The notes under the pieces were generated by a model. That model did no database searches. It was not told the origin of the DNA and saw only the letters and a list, made by a program, of their open reading frames with translations. Below are positions 1-9,292 of a stretch of DNA of 64,000 nt, in pieces. The DNA is taken from the NCBI RefSeq assembly GCF_900103125.1, contig NZ_FNJV01000013.1, positions 1 through 64,000 of the forward strand, in the 5' to 3' direction. The DNA is from Mucilaginibacter sp. OK268 (GTDB lineage Bacteria; Bacteroidota; Bacteroidia; Sphingobacteriales; Sphingobacteriaceae). Numbering within the stretch: position 1 is the stretch's first letter; every line of letters begins with the position of its first letter. The position numbers and the translations under genes are program-made.

Positions 1-178
1 GAAATAAAATCATCCATCGAATCTTCGCTGTTATTAAAAACCAAGTACCTTACCAAAAGCATTTGTTTGTATCATAGAAATCGCAATGACATATTTTTTA
101 TAAATAGCCAAGTATTTAAACCTCAGCATGACACCACAAAATGGTAAAATATAATCCACAGTGCTTATCTTCACCTTT

Positions 179-745
179 ATGGAAAAAATACGGGAATACC
201 TGGAGCGTATTGTTCCCCTGAGCAACAGGGATTGGCAGCTGTTTTCGTCGAAGTTGACCAGGCATGAATTTCCAAAGAAAGCGGTGCTTTTAAAAACAGG
301 GCAAACGGAGAATTATCTGTCGTTTATGGAAACGGGTATGGTGCGTTACTACATTCCCAAAGATGAGAATGATGTAACTTTCACCTTTGCTTTTGCCAAT
401 AGCTTTATCAGCGCTTATGACTCCTTTTTAACCCGGCAGCCATCGCACTATCAGATCCAGACATTGACTGATACCACGTTATGGCGATTAACTTATGATG
501 ATCTGCAAGAGATTTACAAGGAGACGGAGGTTGGCCAAACCATTGGTCGCCATGCCAGCGAAGCCATCTTCCTGGCCAAATCCAAACGCGAGCTATCCCT
601 GTTAAATGACAGCGCCGAACAACGTTATCTGAACTTATTTACCGAACAGCCACACCTCATCAGGCAAATCCCTTTAAAATATATTGCCTCGTATATTGGC
701 GTTACACCACAGGGATTGAGCAGGATCCGCCGTCGCATTACTTAA
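179..745 (+). CDS. Crp/Fnr-family transcriptional regulator
   Basis: The 188-residue protein has a cyclic-nucleotide-binding-like beta-barrel (about residues 10-120) and a C-terminal winged helix in which 'IPLKYIASYIGVTPQGLSRI' is the helix-turn-helix. This is the usual architecture of Bacteroidota Crp-like regulators, which often control a neighbouring small enzyme or membrane gene. I chose the ATG at 179 because the in-frame GTG at 161 adds only six residues ahead of the usual MEKIREYL-type start. A DoxX-like gene follows 58 bp downstream on the same strand and may be its target. The effector is unknown. Confidence 0.88.
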   Translation: MEKIREYLERIVPLSNRDWQLFSSKLTRHEFPKKAVLLKTGQTENYLSFMETGMVRYYIPKDENDVTFTFAFANSFISAYDSFLTRQPSHYQIQTLTDTTLWRLTYDDLQEIYKETEVGQTIGRHASEAIFLAKSKRELSLLNDSAEQRYLNLFTEQPHLIRQIPLKYIASYIGVTPQGLSRIRRRIT

Positions 746-803
746 CTCAGGTTCATTGTTTGCTACCAGGCGTATCTCCACATTTGCATCAAATAAAACA
801 CAC

Positions 804-1250
804 ATGAAAGTATTGATCGTATTACTGGCCACCTTTGGTATAGGCCTGGTGGTTACTAAATTATCCGGTGACTTTAATATAAAACTATCCGCCCATATAG
901 CTATGGCTGTGATGATGGCCTTTACGGCTCTCGGGCACTTTAAATTTACAAAGGGCATGATGCTGATGCTGCCCTCATTTATCCCCTACAAAAAACAAGT
1001 GGTATATATTACCGGTGTGATAGAAATAGCAGCTGCGGCAGGTTTACTTATTCCGGCTACGCGTACACTGGCAGCCTGGTGCCTAATCCTGTTTTTTATG
1101 GTGCTTACCCCGGCCAATATCAATGCCGCTATAAAACATATCAATATGGAAAAAGCCACTTTTGATGGCCCCGGTCCGGAGTATTTACGGTTCCGGATAC
1201 CCTTGCAGCTGTTGTTTATAGCCTGGGTTTACTGGAGCTGTTTGTTGTAG
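804..1250 (+). CDS. DoxX-like family integral membrane protein
   Basis: This 148-residue protein has four hydrophobic segments with DoxX-like features: an early 'TALGHFKFTKG' segment, a central 'VIEIAAAAGLLIP' helix and a final 'LLFIAWVYW' helix. DoxX-like proteins are small inner-membrane proteins, often linked to quinone or redox stress, and the substrate here cannot be inferred. The open frame extends back to 756, but the ATG at 804 begins the first membrane helix and is the more credible start. It lies just downstream of a Crp-type regulator. Its stop codon directly abuts the stop of the convergent gene at 1251. Confidence 0.82.
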   Translation: MKVLIVLLATFGIGLVVTKLSGDFNIKLSAHIAMAVMMAFTALGHFKFTKGMMLMLPSFIPYKKQVVYITGVIEIAAAAGLLIPATRTLAAWCLILFFMVLTPANINAAIKHINMEKATFDGPGPEYLRFRIPLQLLFIAWVYWSCLL

Positions 1251-1838
1251 TTATTTTTTCACCAACTGCTTGAGTACTTTGCGTTCCATGCGACTGTCGG
1301 GCCACATTGTTATTTTATAATGATCCTGCCCTTCGTCAGCCTCAGTATCCACATTGCCTAAACCAGACGAATAAACCCTTACGCGATATTTGCCAGGTTT
1401 GATGATGAGCTTGAGGTATGATTTATAATCCGGGAAATTGAGCACCTGCAACAAACCCGATTGAATGGTGATGCCAGCCTCTACCACATGATTATATTGG
1501 CCGAAATCCGTCTGAGGATCGGCACTGTCCAATATTTCCAGATCAGCTTTTACATGGCCGTAACTTTCAATACCTATACCCAGGATATCATAATCAACCC
1601 CCAGTCTGTCGTGGTAGGCTTCTGGCGTCCAGAAAGTATTAGAACCGGTATTGCTTTTATAAGCCGAATCGCAAAGGTAGAACTGGTTGTGTTTGGTAAA
1701 AAAATCGAGCCGGTATTTGCCGGAGGGTTTTATCGTAAATGCTAAACCAGCTACAGATAGAAGGATAAAAATGCAAACGATAAGAAAAAAGGATTGGGAA
1801 CTTATCTTCCTTATTTCCCATCTTCTTATCATTTGCAT
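1251..1838 (-). CDS. hypothetical membrane-anchored protein
   Basis: This 195-residue protein has one N-terminal membrane helix (about residues 15-35, 'SFFLIVCIFILLSVAGLAF') after a basic segment, so it is probably anchored in the inner membrane with the rest in the periplasm. The soluble part is rich in beta-type residues. It includes a 'KLIIKPGKYRVRVYSSGL' segment like those of jelly-roll or carbohydrate-module strands. I do not recognise a family. It lies 43 bp downstream of acs on the same strand and could be read through from it. Confidence 0.6.
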   Translation of the reverse strand: MQMIRRWEIRKISSQSFFLIVCIFILLSVAGLAFTIKPSGKYRLDFFTKHNQFYLCDSAYKSNTGSNTFWTPEAYHDRLGVDYDILGIGIESYGHVKADLEILDSADPQTDFGQYNHVVEAGITIQSGLLQVLNFPDYKSYLKLIIKPGKYRVRVYSSGLGNVDTEADEGQDHYKITMWPDSRMERKVLKQLVKK

Positions 1839-1881
1839 TTGTTTTTTCTTGATTCCTGATTCTTATTTCTTGCTTCTTAAC

Positions 1882-3783
1882 CTACAATGCTCCTGCTTTT
1901 ATCTCATCCACTACAGCCGGATCAAGCAGTGTCGAAGTGTCCCCTAAATTAGAGGTATCGCCTTCGGCTATCTTGCGCAAAATACGGCGCATGATCTTGC
2001 CTGAGCGGGTTTTAGGCAGCCCGGTTACAAACTGGATCTTATCGGGTTTGGCAATGGCGCCGATGATACGCGCTACGGTCATGATGATATCCTTGCGGTT
2101 AAGTTCTTCGTCACCATGCTGATCGGGGCACACCACAAAGGCATAAACGCCCTGTCCTTTAATATCATGCGGATAACCCACCACAGCTGATTCCACTACA
2201 CTGCTATGCATATTGATAGCATTCTCTACCTCGGCAGTACCAATACGGTGACCAGATACATTCAGCACGTCATCCACACGACCAGTTATACGGTAATAAC
2301 CATCCTCATCGCGCAGGCAACCATCACCAGTAAAATACAGGTTTTCGTAAGTAGCAAAATAAGTGGTGCGGCAACGCTCATGATCGCCATAAGTGGTGCG
2401 CAGCATCCCGGGCCATGGGAATTTGATACAAAGGTTACCGCTCACACCGTTGCCTTCTATCTCTTTACCGTTCTCATCAACCAATACAGGCTGAATGCCG
2501 GGCAGCGGTAAAGTAGCATAACCCGGTTTGGTTGGCGTTACATTACAGATGGGCGATATCATTAAACCACCGGTTTCTGTTTGCCACCAGGTATCAGCAA
2601 TCGGACAGTTGCCATGACCAATCTTTTCATCAAACCAATGCCAGGCTTCTTCATTGATAGGTTCACCTACAGATCCCAATTTTTTCAATGAACTCAGGTC
2701 TTTACCTTTCAACGGCTCTTCCCCAAAGCTCATCAACGAGCGGATGGCTGTTGGCGCGGTATATAATATGTTTACTTTATACTTATCAACTATTTCCCAG
2801 AACCTACCGGCATCCGGGTAGGTAGGTACCCCCTCGAACATTAATGTAGTGGCGCCTTGCGATAGCGGACCATAAGCTATATAAGAGTGCCCGGTGATCC
2901 AGCCGATATCAGCAGTACAAAAATACACCTCACCTTGATTATACTGGAATACGTTTGCAAAGGTATAGCCGGCATACACCATGTAGCCCCCACAGGTATG
3001 TACCACGCCTTTTGGTTTACCGGTTGAGCCGGAAGTATACAGGATAAACAGCATATCCTCGGCATCCATTATTTCAACCGGGCATTGCGGGTTACCCTGG
3101 GTTTCTACTTTTTTCACTTCATCTTCCCACCAAACATCACGGCCTTTGATCATCGACACTGGTGTACGACTGCGGGTTAATACAATTACTTTTTGAACCG
3201 ACTTGCACTGAACCAGGGCATCGTCTATCACATTTTTTAAAGGGATATCTTTATTACCACGAAAACCGCCATCGGCAGTTATCACGATATTACACTCTGC
3301 ATCATTGATCCTATCAGCTATAGATTGTGCCGAAAAGCCACCAAACACCACCGAGTGGATGGCACCAATACGCGCACAGGCCAAAACCGCGATGGCCAAC
3401 TCGGGCACCATGGGCATATATATACAAATACGGTCGCCTTTTTTAGCGCCGTTGTTTTTAAGCACATTGGCAAACTGGCAAACCTTATCATGCAGCTGGC
3501 GATAAGTTAATATGCGGTGATCTTCCTGCGGGTCATTTGGCTCCCATATAATAGCGGGTTTATCGCCCAGAGTTTCCAGGTGGCGGTCCAAACAGTTTTC
3601 GGTAATGTTGAGTTTTGCTCCCTGGAACCATTTTACGTTGGGTTCCTTAAAGTTCCAGTCCAGCACCTTATCCCACTTCTTGTGCCAGTAAAAATTATCG
3701 GCAATACCGGCCCAAAATTGCTCAGGCTGTTCAACACTTTGCTGGTAAACCTGCTTATACTCGTCAAATGATGTAATCTTCAT
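1882..3783 (-). CDS. acs: acetyl-CoA synthetase (AMP-forming)
   Basis: The 633-residue protein has the family's usual length. It makes acetyl-CoA from acetate, ATP and CoA through an acetyl-adenylate in the cytoplasm. Visible motifs are the N-terminal ACAS segment, the P-loop-like 'YTSGSTGKPKG' near residue 247, the adenylate-binding 'TWWQTETGG', 'YFTGDGCLRDEDGYY', and the C-terminal 'PKTRSGKIMRR' whose lysine is the conserved acetylation site. It is divergent to rpmB, with 241 bp between the starts. Nothing looks truncated. Confidence 0.97.
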   Translation of the reverse strand: MKITSFDEYKQVYQQSVEQPEQFWAGIADNFYWHKKWDKVLDWNFKEPNVKWFQGAKLNITENCLDRHLETLGDKPAIIWEPNDPQEDHRILTYRQLHDKVCQFANVLKNNGAKKGDRICIYMPMVPELAIAVLACARIGAIHSVVFGGFSAQSIADRINDAECNIVITADGGFRGNKDIPLKNVIDDALVQCKSVQKVIVLTRSRTPVSMIKGRDVWWEDEVKKVETQGNPQCPVEIMDAEDMLFILYTSGSTGKPKGVVHTCGGYMVYAGYTFANVFQYNQGEVYFCTADIGWITGHSYIAYGPLSQGATTLMFEGVPTYPDAGRFWEIVDKYKVNILYTAPTAIRSLMSFGEEPLKGKDLSSLKKLGSVGEPINEEAWHWFDEKIGHGNCPIADTWWQTETGGLMISPICNVTPTKPGYATLPLPGIQPVLVDENGKEIEGNGVSGNLCIKFPWPGMLRTTYGDHERCRTTYFATYENLYFTGDGCLRDEDGYYRITGRVDDVLNVSGHRIGTAEVENAINMHSSVVESAVVGYPHDIKGQGVYAFVVCPDQHGDEELNRKDIIMTVARIIGAIAKPDKIQFVTGLPKTRSGKIMRRILRKIAEGDTSNLGDTSTLLDPAVVDEIKAGAL

Positions 3784-3949
3784 ACTTGGTTAAAATGGTG
3801 GGCGTAAATTAGTAATTTATGTGTTAAGTGTAAATTAAAAAACTCCACTTATTAAAAAAATTTAAGAAGTAATTTCATTGGCGGTAATGAGTTGAAACCA
3901 AAGGGAATGACCGCTTTTAAAAAGAATTTGAAATATTTTAAAAACACCC

Positions 3950-3980
3950 TTGAATATTTGATTTAAAAGTCTGATATTTG
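3950..3980 (+). promoter_or_regulatory. candidate promoter of the rpmB operon
   Basis: A -33-like TTG (3950-3952) is followed after 20 bp by GATATTTG (3973-3980), one base from the Bacteroidota -7 consensus TAnnTTTG. This would give a leader of roughly 40 nt before rpmB. The call is by eye only. Confidence 0.35.
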
Positions 3981-4024
3981 CAAACTCTTTTTGAATAAAG
4001 GGTTGATAATTAAAAATATTTGTC

Positions 4025-4258
4025 ATGTCAAGAATTTGTGATCTAACAGGAAAAGGATCTATTGTAGGTAATAACGTTTCTAACTCAAACGTTAAAACAA
4101 AACGCAGGTTTCATCCTAACTTAAAACTTAAAAAGTTTTATATCCCTGAAGAAGATAAATGGATTACCTTAAAGGTATCTACATCAGCTGTTAAAACCAT
4201 CACTAAAAATGGTATTACCGCTTGTATCAATAAATTTGTAAAAAAAGGATACATTTAG
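4025..4258 (+). CDS. rpmB: 50S ribosomal protein L28
   Basis: The 77-residue basic protein begins 'MSRICDLTGKG' and continues with the L28 block 'NVKTKRRFHPNL' and a C-terminal 'TLKVSTSAVKTITKNG'. It is a component of the large ribosomal subunit. The first motif carries a single cysteine and no CxxC pair, so this is the zinc-free form. It opens a cluster with rpmG, a DUF4295 gene, ftsY and rimO, an order typical of Bacteroidota. Confidence 0.97.
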   Translation: MSRICDLTGKGSIVGNNVSNSNVKTKRRFHPNLKLKKFYIPEEDKWITLKVSTSAVKTITKNGITACINKFVKKGYI

Positions 4259-4366
4259 TAGGGCGTACGTTTGATGTTTTACGCTATGCGTGAAATGGAA
4301 AGCGTGCAGAATATAATTTGAAAAATTACGTAAGCCGTGAGGTGACACGTACAACATAAAAAGAAA

Positions 4367-4549
4367 ATGGCAAAAAAAGGCAACAGGGTTCAGGTAATTT
4401 TAGAATGTACTGAACACAAAACAAGCGGTATGCCAGGCATGTCTCGCTATATTACCACTAAGAACAAAAAAAATACAACTGAAAGGTTAGAATTGAAAAA
4501 ATTCAACCCGGTTTTACGTAAAGTAACCGTTCACAAAGAGATTAAATAA
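4367..4549 (+). CDS. rpmG: 50S ribosomal protein L33
   Basis: The 60-residue protein starts 'MAKKGNRVQVILECTEH' and ends with 'KKFNPVLRKVTVHKEIK', the standard L33 pattern. Only one cysteine is present, so this is the zinc-independent type. It lies 108 bp downstream of rpmB and 82 bp upstream of the DUF4295 gene, all on the same strand. Confidence 0.97.
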   Translation: MAKKGNRVQVILECTEHKTSGMPGMSRYITTKNKKNTTERLELKKFNPVLRKVTVHKEIK

Positions 4550-4631
4550 TTAGTTGATTCAATTGATGGTTGATTAAGTTTAAAGCTGAAATCACTAATT
4601 CAATAATTCACTAACTCAATAATTAAACAAC

Positions 4632-4796
4632 ATGGCAAAGAAAGTAGTTGCAACACTGAAAGTAGCAGGTAAAGGCAAAGAATATTCAAAAGTGATCACC
4701 ATGAATAAATCACCAAAAACTGGTGCTTATTCATTTAAAACACAAATTGTCCCTAACGATTTTGTTAAGGATGCAATTGCAGGTAAAACACTGTAA
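4632..4796 (+). CDS. DUF4295 family protein (small Bacteroidota ribosomal-cluster protein)
   Basis: This 54-residue protein is short enough to be missed by length cut-offs. It reads MAKKVVATLKVAGKGKEY at the start and ends QIVPNDFVKDAIAGKTL. It matches the DUF4295 family, a small basic protein encoded just after rpmG across Bacteroidota. The position and lysine-rich make-up suggest a ribosome-associated role, which is an inference. A terminator-like hairpin follows 23 bp downstream. Confidence 0.9.
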   Translation: MAKKVVATLKVAGKGKEYSKVITMNKSPKTGAYSFKTQIVPNDFVKDAIAGKTL

Positions 4797-4818
4797 TAAC
4801 TGCCGATCAAAATATAGA

Positions 4819-4850
4819 AGCCGTCTTGTTTTTACGAGAGGGCTTTTTTT
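4819..4850 (+). terminator. terminator-like hairpin after the DUF4295 gene
   Basis: An AGCC..TCTTG stem pairs with CGAGAGGGCT across a TTTTTA loop, with two mismatches or wobbles, and is followed by a run of seven T. It would end the rpmB-rpmG-DUF4295 transcript before ftsY. Confidence 0.6.
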
Positions 4851-4853
4851 GTT

Positions 4854-4961
4854 GATGTGCAGATTTCAAATGTGCAGATGTGCAAATGATGAGAAATTCA
4901 CTCGATAATTTTAATCTGCACATCTGAAATTTGAAATTTGCACATTTGTAATCTGCACATC
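4854..4961. repeat. imperfect inverted repeat between DUF4295 and ftsY
   Basis: GATGTGCAGATT...CAAATGTGCA on the left is mirrored on the right by TGCACATTTG..AATCTGCACATC, with further internal copies of the same words. It fills most of the gap before ftsY. It looks like one of the interspersed palindromes seen elsewhere in this window. Confidence 0.7.
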
Positions 4962-4972
4962 GAAAGAAAATT

Positions 4973-5938
4973 ATGGGATTATTTGATTTTTTTAAGAAAA
5001 AGGAAAATACGCAGCAGGAACAGCAGGCGCTTGATACCAGTTTAGAAAAAACCAAGGATAACTTTTTTTCAAAGATCACCAAGGTAATTGCCGGTAAATC
5101 AACCGTTGATGATGACGTTTTGGATGAGCTGGAAGAAGTACTGGTAACCTCAGACGTGGGCGTAAGTACCACCCTAAAAATAATTGAGCGTATACAGGCT
5201 CGCGTAGCCCGTGATAAATATGTAGGTACCAGCGAGCTGAATACCCTGCTGAAAGACGAGATACAGCAATTACTGGCCGAAAATAACAGTAACGATTTCC
5301 GCAACCTGGAGTATGGCAACCACAAGCCCTATGTAATTATGGTGGTTGGTGTTAACGGTGTGGGTAAAACTACCACCATAGGTAAGCTGGCTCATAAGTT
5401 AAAGCAAGCCGGTAACCAGGTTGTTTTAGGCGCCGCGGATACCTTCCGTGCAGCAGCTGTGGACCAGATCAAACTTTGGGGCGAGCGTGTTGGCGTAAAA
5501 GTAGTGGCTCAGCCTATGGGTTCCGATCCGGCCTCTGTGGCATATGATACCTTGACATCCGCCGTTGCCAATGGCGATGACGTAGCTATTATTGATACCG
5601 CCGGTCGTTTGCATAATAAAGTAGGCTTAATGAACGAGTTGACCAAGATCAAAAATGTGATGCAAAAGGTAATCCCAGGGGCACCGCATGAGATATTGCT
5701 GGTACTGGATGCCTCAACCGGGCAAAACGCCATAGAACAATGTAAGCAATTTACCGAAGCTACTGCGGTTAATGCCCTGGCTTTAACCAAATTAGATGGT
5801 ACAGCTAAAGGCGGTGTAGTGATCGGGATATCAGATCAGTTTAAGATCCCTGTAAAATATATAGGTGTGGGCGAAGGAGTAGAACACTTACAGCTGTTTG
5901 ACAGGACCGAGTTTGTAAATAGTTTATTCAAACAATAA
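4973..5938 (+). CDS. ftsY: signal recognition particle receptor FtsY
   Basis: The 321-residue SRP GTPase receives ribosome-nascent-chain-SRP complexes at the membrane. It has the SRP54-type NG domain: a helical N region (about 25-105), G1 'GVNGVGKTT' near residue 125, 'DTAGR' near 208 and 'TKLDGTAKGG' near 272. The acidic A domain of the E. coli protein is missing and only about 20 residues precede the N domain, as is normal for short bacterial FtsY. The rimO start is about 125 bp downstream on the same strand. Confidence 0.97.
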   Translation: MGLFDFFKKKENTQQEQQALDTSLEKTKDNFFSKITKVIAGKSTVDDDVLDELEEVLVTSDVGVSTTLKIIERIQARVARDKYVGTSELNTLLKDEIQQLLAENNSNDFRNLEYGNHKPYVIMVVGVNGVGKTTTIGKLAHKLKQAGNQVVLGAADTFRAAAVDQIKLWGERVGVKVVAQPMGSDPASVAYDTLTSAVANGDDVAIIDTAGRLHNKVGLMNELTKIKNVMQKVIPGAPHEILLVLDASTGQNAIEQCKQFTEATAVNALALTKLDGTAKGGVVIGISDQFKIPVKYIGVGEGVEHLQLFDRTEFVNSLFKQ

Positions 5939-5947
5939 TATAAAATA

Positions 5948-6035
5948 TGTCATTGCGAGGAGGAACGACGAAGCAATCTCTTCCCTTGCATTCTTTATAC
6001 ATAGTTCGCGATTGCTTCGTTCCTCGCAATGACAT
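5948..6035. repeat. interspersed palindromic repeat between ftsY and rimO
   Basis: The left arm TGTCATTGCGAGGAGGAACG and following AAGCAATC are mirrored by GATTGCTTCGTTCCTCGCAA and TGACA, giving a long near-perfect inverted repeat with a roughly 30-nt loop. It resembles the mobile-looking 'cattgcgagg' palindromes common between genes in Bacteroidota. Confidence 0.8.
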
Positions 6036-6062
6036 TATAGTTATTGCAATGATTTGTGTGTT

Positions 6063-7400
6063 ATGAAAACAAAAGAAATTTCAAAGCCAACGGCAAAACC
6101 AGTTAAACAACGTGTAAACGTGGTTACTTTGGGCTGCTCCAAAAACATATACGACTCTGAGATATTGATGGGCCAGCTTAAAGGCAATCAGTTTGATGTG
6201 GTGCATGAGGCCGATAAAGTTGGAAAAAACGATATCGTGGTGATCAATACCTGCGGCTTTATTGATAATGCCAAGCAGGAATCTATCGATACCATTTTGC
6301 AATACAGCGAACTGAAAGAACAAGGCAAAGTAGGGAAAGTAATTGTAACCGGCTGCCTCAGTGAGCGTTATAAACCCGAGCTGGAAGCCGAGATCACTAA
6401 TGTGGATGCTTATTTTGGTACCAATGATCTGCAAAACCTGTTACATTCTGTTGGTGCTGATTATAAACACGAACTGATAGGCGAGCGTTTGCTCACCACC
6501 CCATCACATTTCGCTTATTTTAAAATAGCCGAAGGCTGTAACCGCCCATGTTCCTTCTGCGCTATCCCGCTGATGCGCGGTAAACACCTGAGCACACCTA
6601 TTGACCAATTGGTTAAAGATGCACAGGCCCTGGTTAAAAACGGCACTAAGGAATTGATACTAATTGCCCAGGACCTCACCTATTACGGTCTTGATCTATA
6701 TGGCAAACGTAACCTGGATGAATTATTGCGCCGCCTGAGTGATGTAAACGGTGTAGAATGGATCAGGCTGCAGTATGCTTACCCTTCCGGCTTCCCGATG
6801 GAGATACTGGATGTGATGAACGAGCGCGATAATATCTGTAAATACATGGATATGCCTTTGCAGCACATCAGCGATAATATGCTGAAATCGATGCGCCGCG
6901 GGCTTACCAAACAAAAAACAATAGATGTAGTCAACGAGATCCGCGACAAGGTACCCGGCATTGCGATGCGTACTACCTTAATAACCGGCTATCCCGGCGA
7001 AACTGAGCGCGATTTTGAAGAAATGATGCAATGGGTTGAAGAAACAAAATTTGATCGCTTAGGCTGTTTCACCTACTCGCACGAAGAAAAAACACATGCT
7101 TTCTCATTGGTTGACGATGTACCTGCTGAAGTAAAACAGGATCGTGCCGATGCCATTATGGAAATTCAGCAGGGCATTTCGTTTGATAAAAACCAGGAAA
7201 AAGTTGGCCATACATTTAAAGTACTGATCGACAAAAAGGATGGTGATTACTTTGTGGGCCGTACCGAATTTGATTCGCCCGAGGTAGATAACGAAGTATT
7301 GATTGATGCCAGCATTGATTACGCAACCGTTGGAAGCTTTGTAAATGTGAAAGTTAACAGTGCCGAAGACTTTGACCTTTATGGACAAATTGTAAAATAA
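6063..7400 (+). CDS. rimO: ribosomal protein S12 methylthiotransferase RimO
   Basis: The 445-residue radical-SAM enzyme methylthiolates the conserved aspartate of ribosomal protein S12. The N-terminal domain carries the cluster cysteines in 'LGCSKN', 'NTCGFI' and 'TGCLSERY'. The radical-SAM 'CNRPCSFC' begins near residue 159, and a TRAM domain occupies the last 70 residues or so. I chose the ATG at 6063 over the TTG at 6054. It continues the ribosome and translocation cluster. Confidence 0.96.
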   Translation: MKTKEISKPTAKPVKQRVNVVTLGCSKNIYDSEILMGQLKGNQFDVVHEADKVGKNDIVVINTCGFIDNAKQESIDTILQYSELKEQGKVGKVIVTGCLSERYKPELEAEITNVDAYFGTNDLQNLLHSVGADYKHELIGERLLTTPSHFAYFKIAEGCNRPCSFCAIPLMRGKHLSTPIDQLVKDAQALVKNGTKELILIAQDLTYYGLDLYGKRNLDELLRRLSDVNGVEWIRLQYAYPSGFPMEILDVMNERDNICKYMDMPLQHISDNMLKSMRRGLTKQKTIDVVNEIRDKVPGIAMRTTLITGYPGETERDFEEMMQWVEETKFDRLGCFTYSHEEKTHAFSLVDDVPAEVKQDRADAIMEIQQGISFDKNQEKVGHTFKVLIDKKDGDYFVGRTEFDSPEVDNEVLIDASIDYATVGSFVNVKVNSAEDFDLYGQIVK

Positions 7401-7446
7401 TGCTAATTTGTGGCGCATTACCACTAATGATTTTACATTTGGACTA

Positions 7447-9096
7447 ATGGAAGCCTCCTGTACAAGCTATAAAAACACCGGATTTTTTTCGCCTACGGTT
7501 ATTGATTACCTCGAAAACCGGGCAGATCTGAAACCTTTTTACAGTTACCGCCCGGATATGGCCGACTTTGCCGAGCTGTTGAAAAACAAGAAAGTTGTTG
7601 CCGATCGTGAGATTTTGCACCGTGTACTGTCAAAGCAATATGGAATTGAGTCCGGAAGTCTGGAAGTCGGAAAGTCCGGAAGTGATGAAGCTAACGTAGA
7701 ACTTACAACGTATAACGTACAACCACTCGTAACTCAAAACTTACAACTCCTAAAACTCAATAATACCTATACCATAACAACCGGTCACCAGCTTAATATT
7801 TTTGCAGGTCCCTTATATTTCCTTTATAAAATTGCTACCGCGATAAAATTAGCCCAGCAATTAAAAGCAGCCCACCCCGATAAAAACTTTGTACCCGTTT
7901 ACTGGATGGCCAGTGAAGACCATGACTTTGCCGAGATCAATTATACCAACATTGGCGGCAAAAAAGTACATTGGTGGTACGAAGCATCGGGCGCTACCGG
8001 GCGTATCAATCCGGATACCATGCGCCAGGCGCTTAACCAATATAAGGGCGTTTTGGGCATGGAAGGCCACTCCAAGGAGCTGGCCGAAATTGTAGAAACA
8101 GCCTATACCCGTTTTGATAAACTGGCCGATGCTACCCGCTACCTGGTAAATGCGTTGTTTGGTCAGTACGGCCTGGTGATCATCGATGCCGACGATCACG
8201 AGTTTAAGCAGCAGTTTGCTCCCATCATGGAGCAGGATATCATCAATCAAAACAGCTTTAAAAATATAACTGCCACCAACGAGCAATTGCAAAAATTGGG
8301 TGTGCATATACAGGTTAATCCACGCGAGATCAACTTTTTTTACCTGAAAGACCAGTTGCGCGAACGTATAGTTTTTGAACAGGACAGCTACCAGGTAATG
8401 AACACCGAGATCCGCTTTACCGAAGCAGAACTAAAGCAGGAAATTGCCACATCACCCGAGCGTTTTAGTCCCAATGTGGTGATGCGCCCGCTTTACCAGG
8501 AATGCATCCTACCCAACATCGCCTACATAGGCGGTGGCGCCGAAGTAGTATACTGGCTGGAACTGAAATCAAATTTTGATTTTTATAAAGTCGATTTTCC
8601 TATCCTGATTTTACGCAATTCGGCATTAGTGGTTCGTAAAGAACAAGCCGCCAAAATTGAGCGCATGGATCTGAATGTGGCTGCCCTGTTTAAGCAAACA
8701 GATGCCCTGCAAACCGAATGGATAAAAAAACATAGCGACCATAACCTTTCTTTGGAAGGAGAATGGCGCGAACTGACCGCCGTTTTTGAAAAGATAAAAC
8801 TGCGCTCCTATAAGATCGATCCAACACTGTCGTCCTCAGCCGCTGCTGTACAGGCCCGCCTGAAACACGCAGTTGATAACCTCGAAAAGAAACTGATCCG
8901 TGCCGAAAAACGCAACTATGATGTACGGCTGGAGCAGCTATCGACAGTTAAGGCAGAACTCTTCCCGAAAGACAGCCTGCAGGAACGCACCGAGAATTTT
9001 GGTTTAATGTATGTAAAATGGGGACAATCATTTGTTGAAGAACTCATCCGTCATTTTGAACCGCTTGATTTTGTGTTTACTATTCTAACAGAATAA
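7447..9096 (+). CDS. bshC: bacillithiol biosynthesis cysteine-adding enzyme BshC
   Basis: The protein adds cysteine to glucosaminyl-malate in the last step of bacillithiol synthesis. Landmarks are 'TITTGHQLNIFAGPLYFLYK' and 'VYWMASEDHDFAEI' in the catalytic half and a C-terminal coiled coil. I preferred ATG 7447 over TTG 7408 because 'YKNTGFFSPTVIDYL' is the family's usual start. Length is 549 residues, slightly above the usual 530-540. The excess sits near residues 68-103, where the DNA (about 7648-7755) reads like intergenic repeat sequence translated in frame. A TACATTTG promoter-like element at 7434-7441 lies only 5 nt before the ATG. Confidence 0.94.
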   Translation: MEASCTSYKNTGFFSPTVIDYLENRADLKPFYSYRPDMADFAELLKNKKVVADREILHRVLSKQYGIESGSLEVGKSGSDEANVELTTYNVQPLVTQNLQLLKLNNTYTITTGHQLNIFAGPLYFLYKIATAIKLAQQLKAAHPDKNFVPVYWMASEDHDFAEINYTNIGGKKVHWWYEASGATGRINPDTMRQALNQYKGVLGMEGHSKELAEIVETAYTRFDKLADATRYLVNALFGQYGLVIIDADDHEFKQQFAPIMEQDIINQNSFKNITATNEQLQKLGVHIQVNPREINFFYLKDQLRERIVFEQDSYQVMNTEIRFTEAELKQEIATSPERFSPNVVMRPLYQECILPNIAYIGGGAEVVYWLELKSNFDFYKVDFPILILRNSALVVRKEQAAKIERMDLNVAALFKQTDALQTEWIKKHSDHNLSLEGEWRELTAVFEKIKLRSYKIDPTLSSSAAAVQARLKHAVDNLEKKLIRAEKRNYDVRLEQLSTVKAELFPKDSLQERTENFGLMYVKWGQSFVEELIRHFEPLDFVFTILTE

Positions 9097-9266
9097 CCCC
9101 ACCCAACCCTCCCCAAAGGAGAGGGCTTTATTTAATAATGCTTTTTCAACCATCGTCTGTGTCTTCACAGACGATTTGCATTGTTGCCTGTGAGGACACA
9201 GGCAATGGGGAGGTTTTAAAATGCTTTTGAAGTCCTCCCCTGTGGAGAGGATTTAGGAGAGGTTTC
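9093..9266. repeat. cluster of short palindromes between bshC and surE
   Basis: The gap holds CTCCCC/GGGGAG-type words (9102-9124 and 9229-9260) framing two perfect hairpins with 4-nt loops. The first is ATCGTCTGTG-TCTT-CACAGACGAT (9152-9175) and the second TTGCCTGTG-AGGA-CACAGGCAA (9184-9205). No gene is visible here. The outer CCTCTCC words recur at 53812-53892. Confidence 0.75.
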
Positions 9267-9292
9267 CCCCAAAATATCAGTAATTTCGCAGC

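Noticed and set aside
1..178. A gene at the left edge of the window
   Set aside because: The only frame there (minus strand, 34-225) overlaps the Crp-type gene, has no motif and no continuation; I see nothing supportable.
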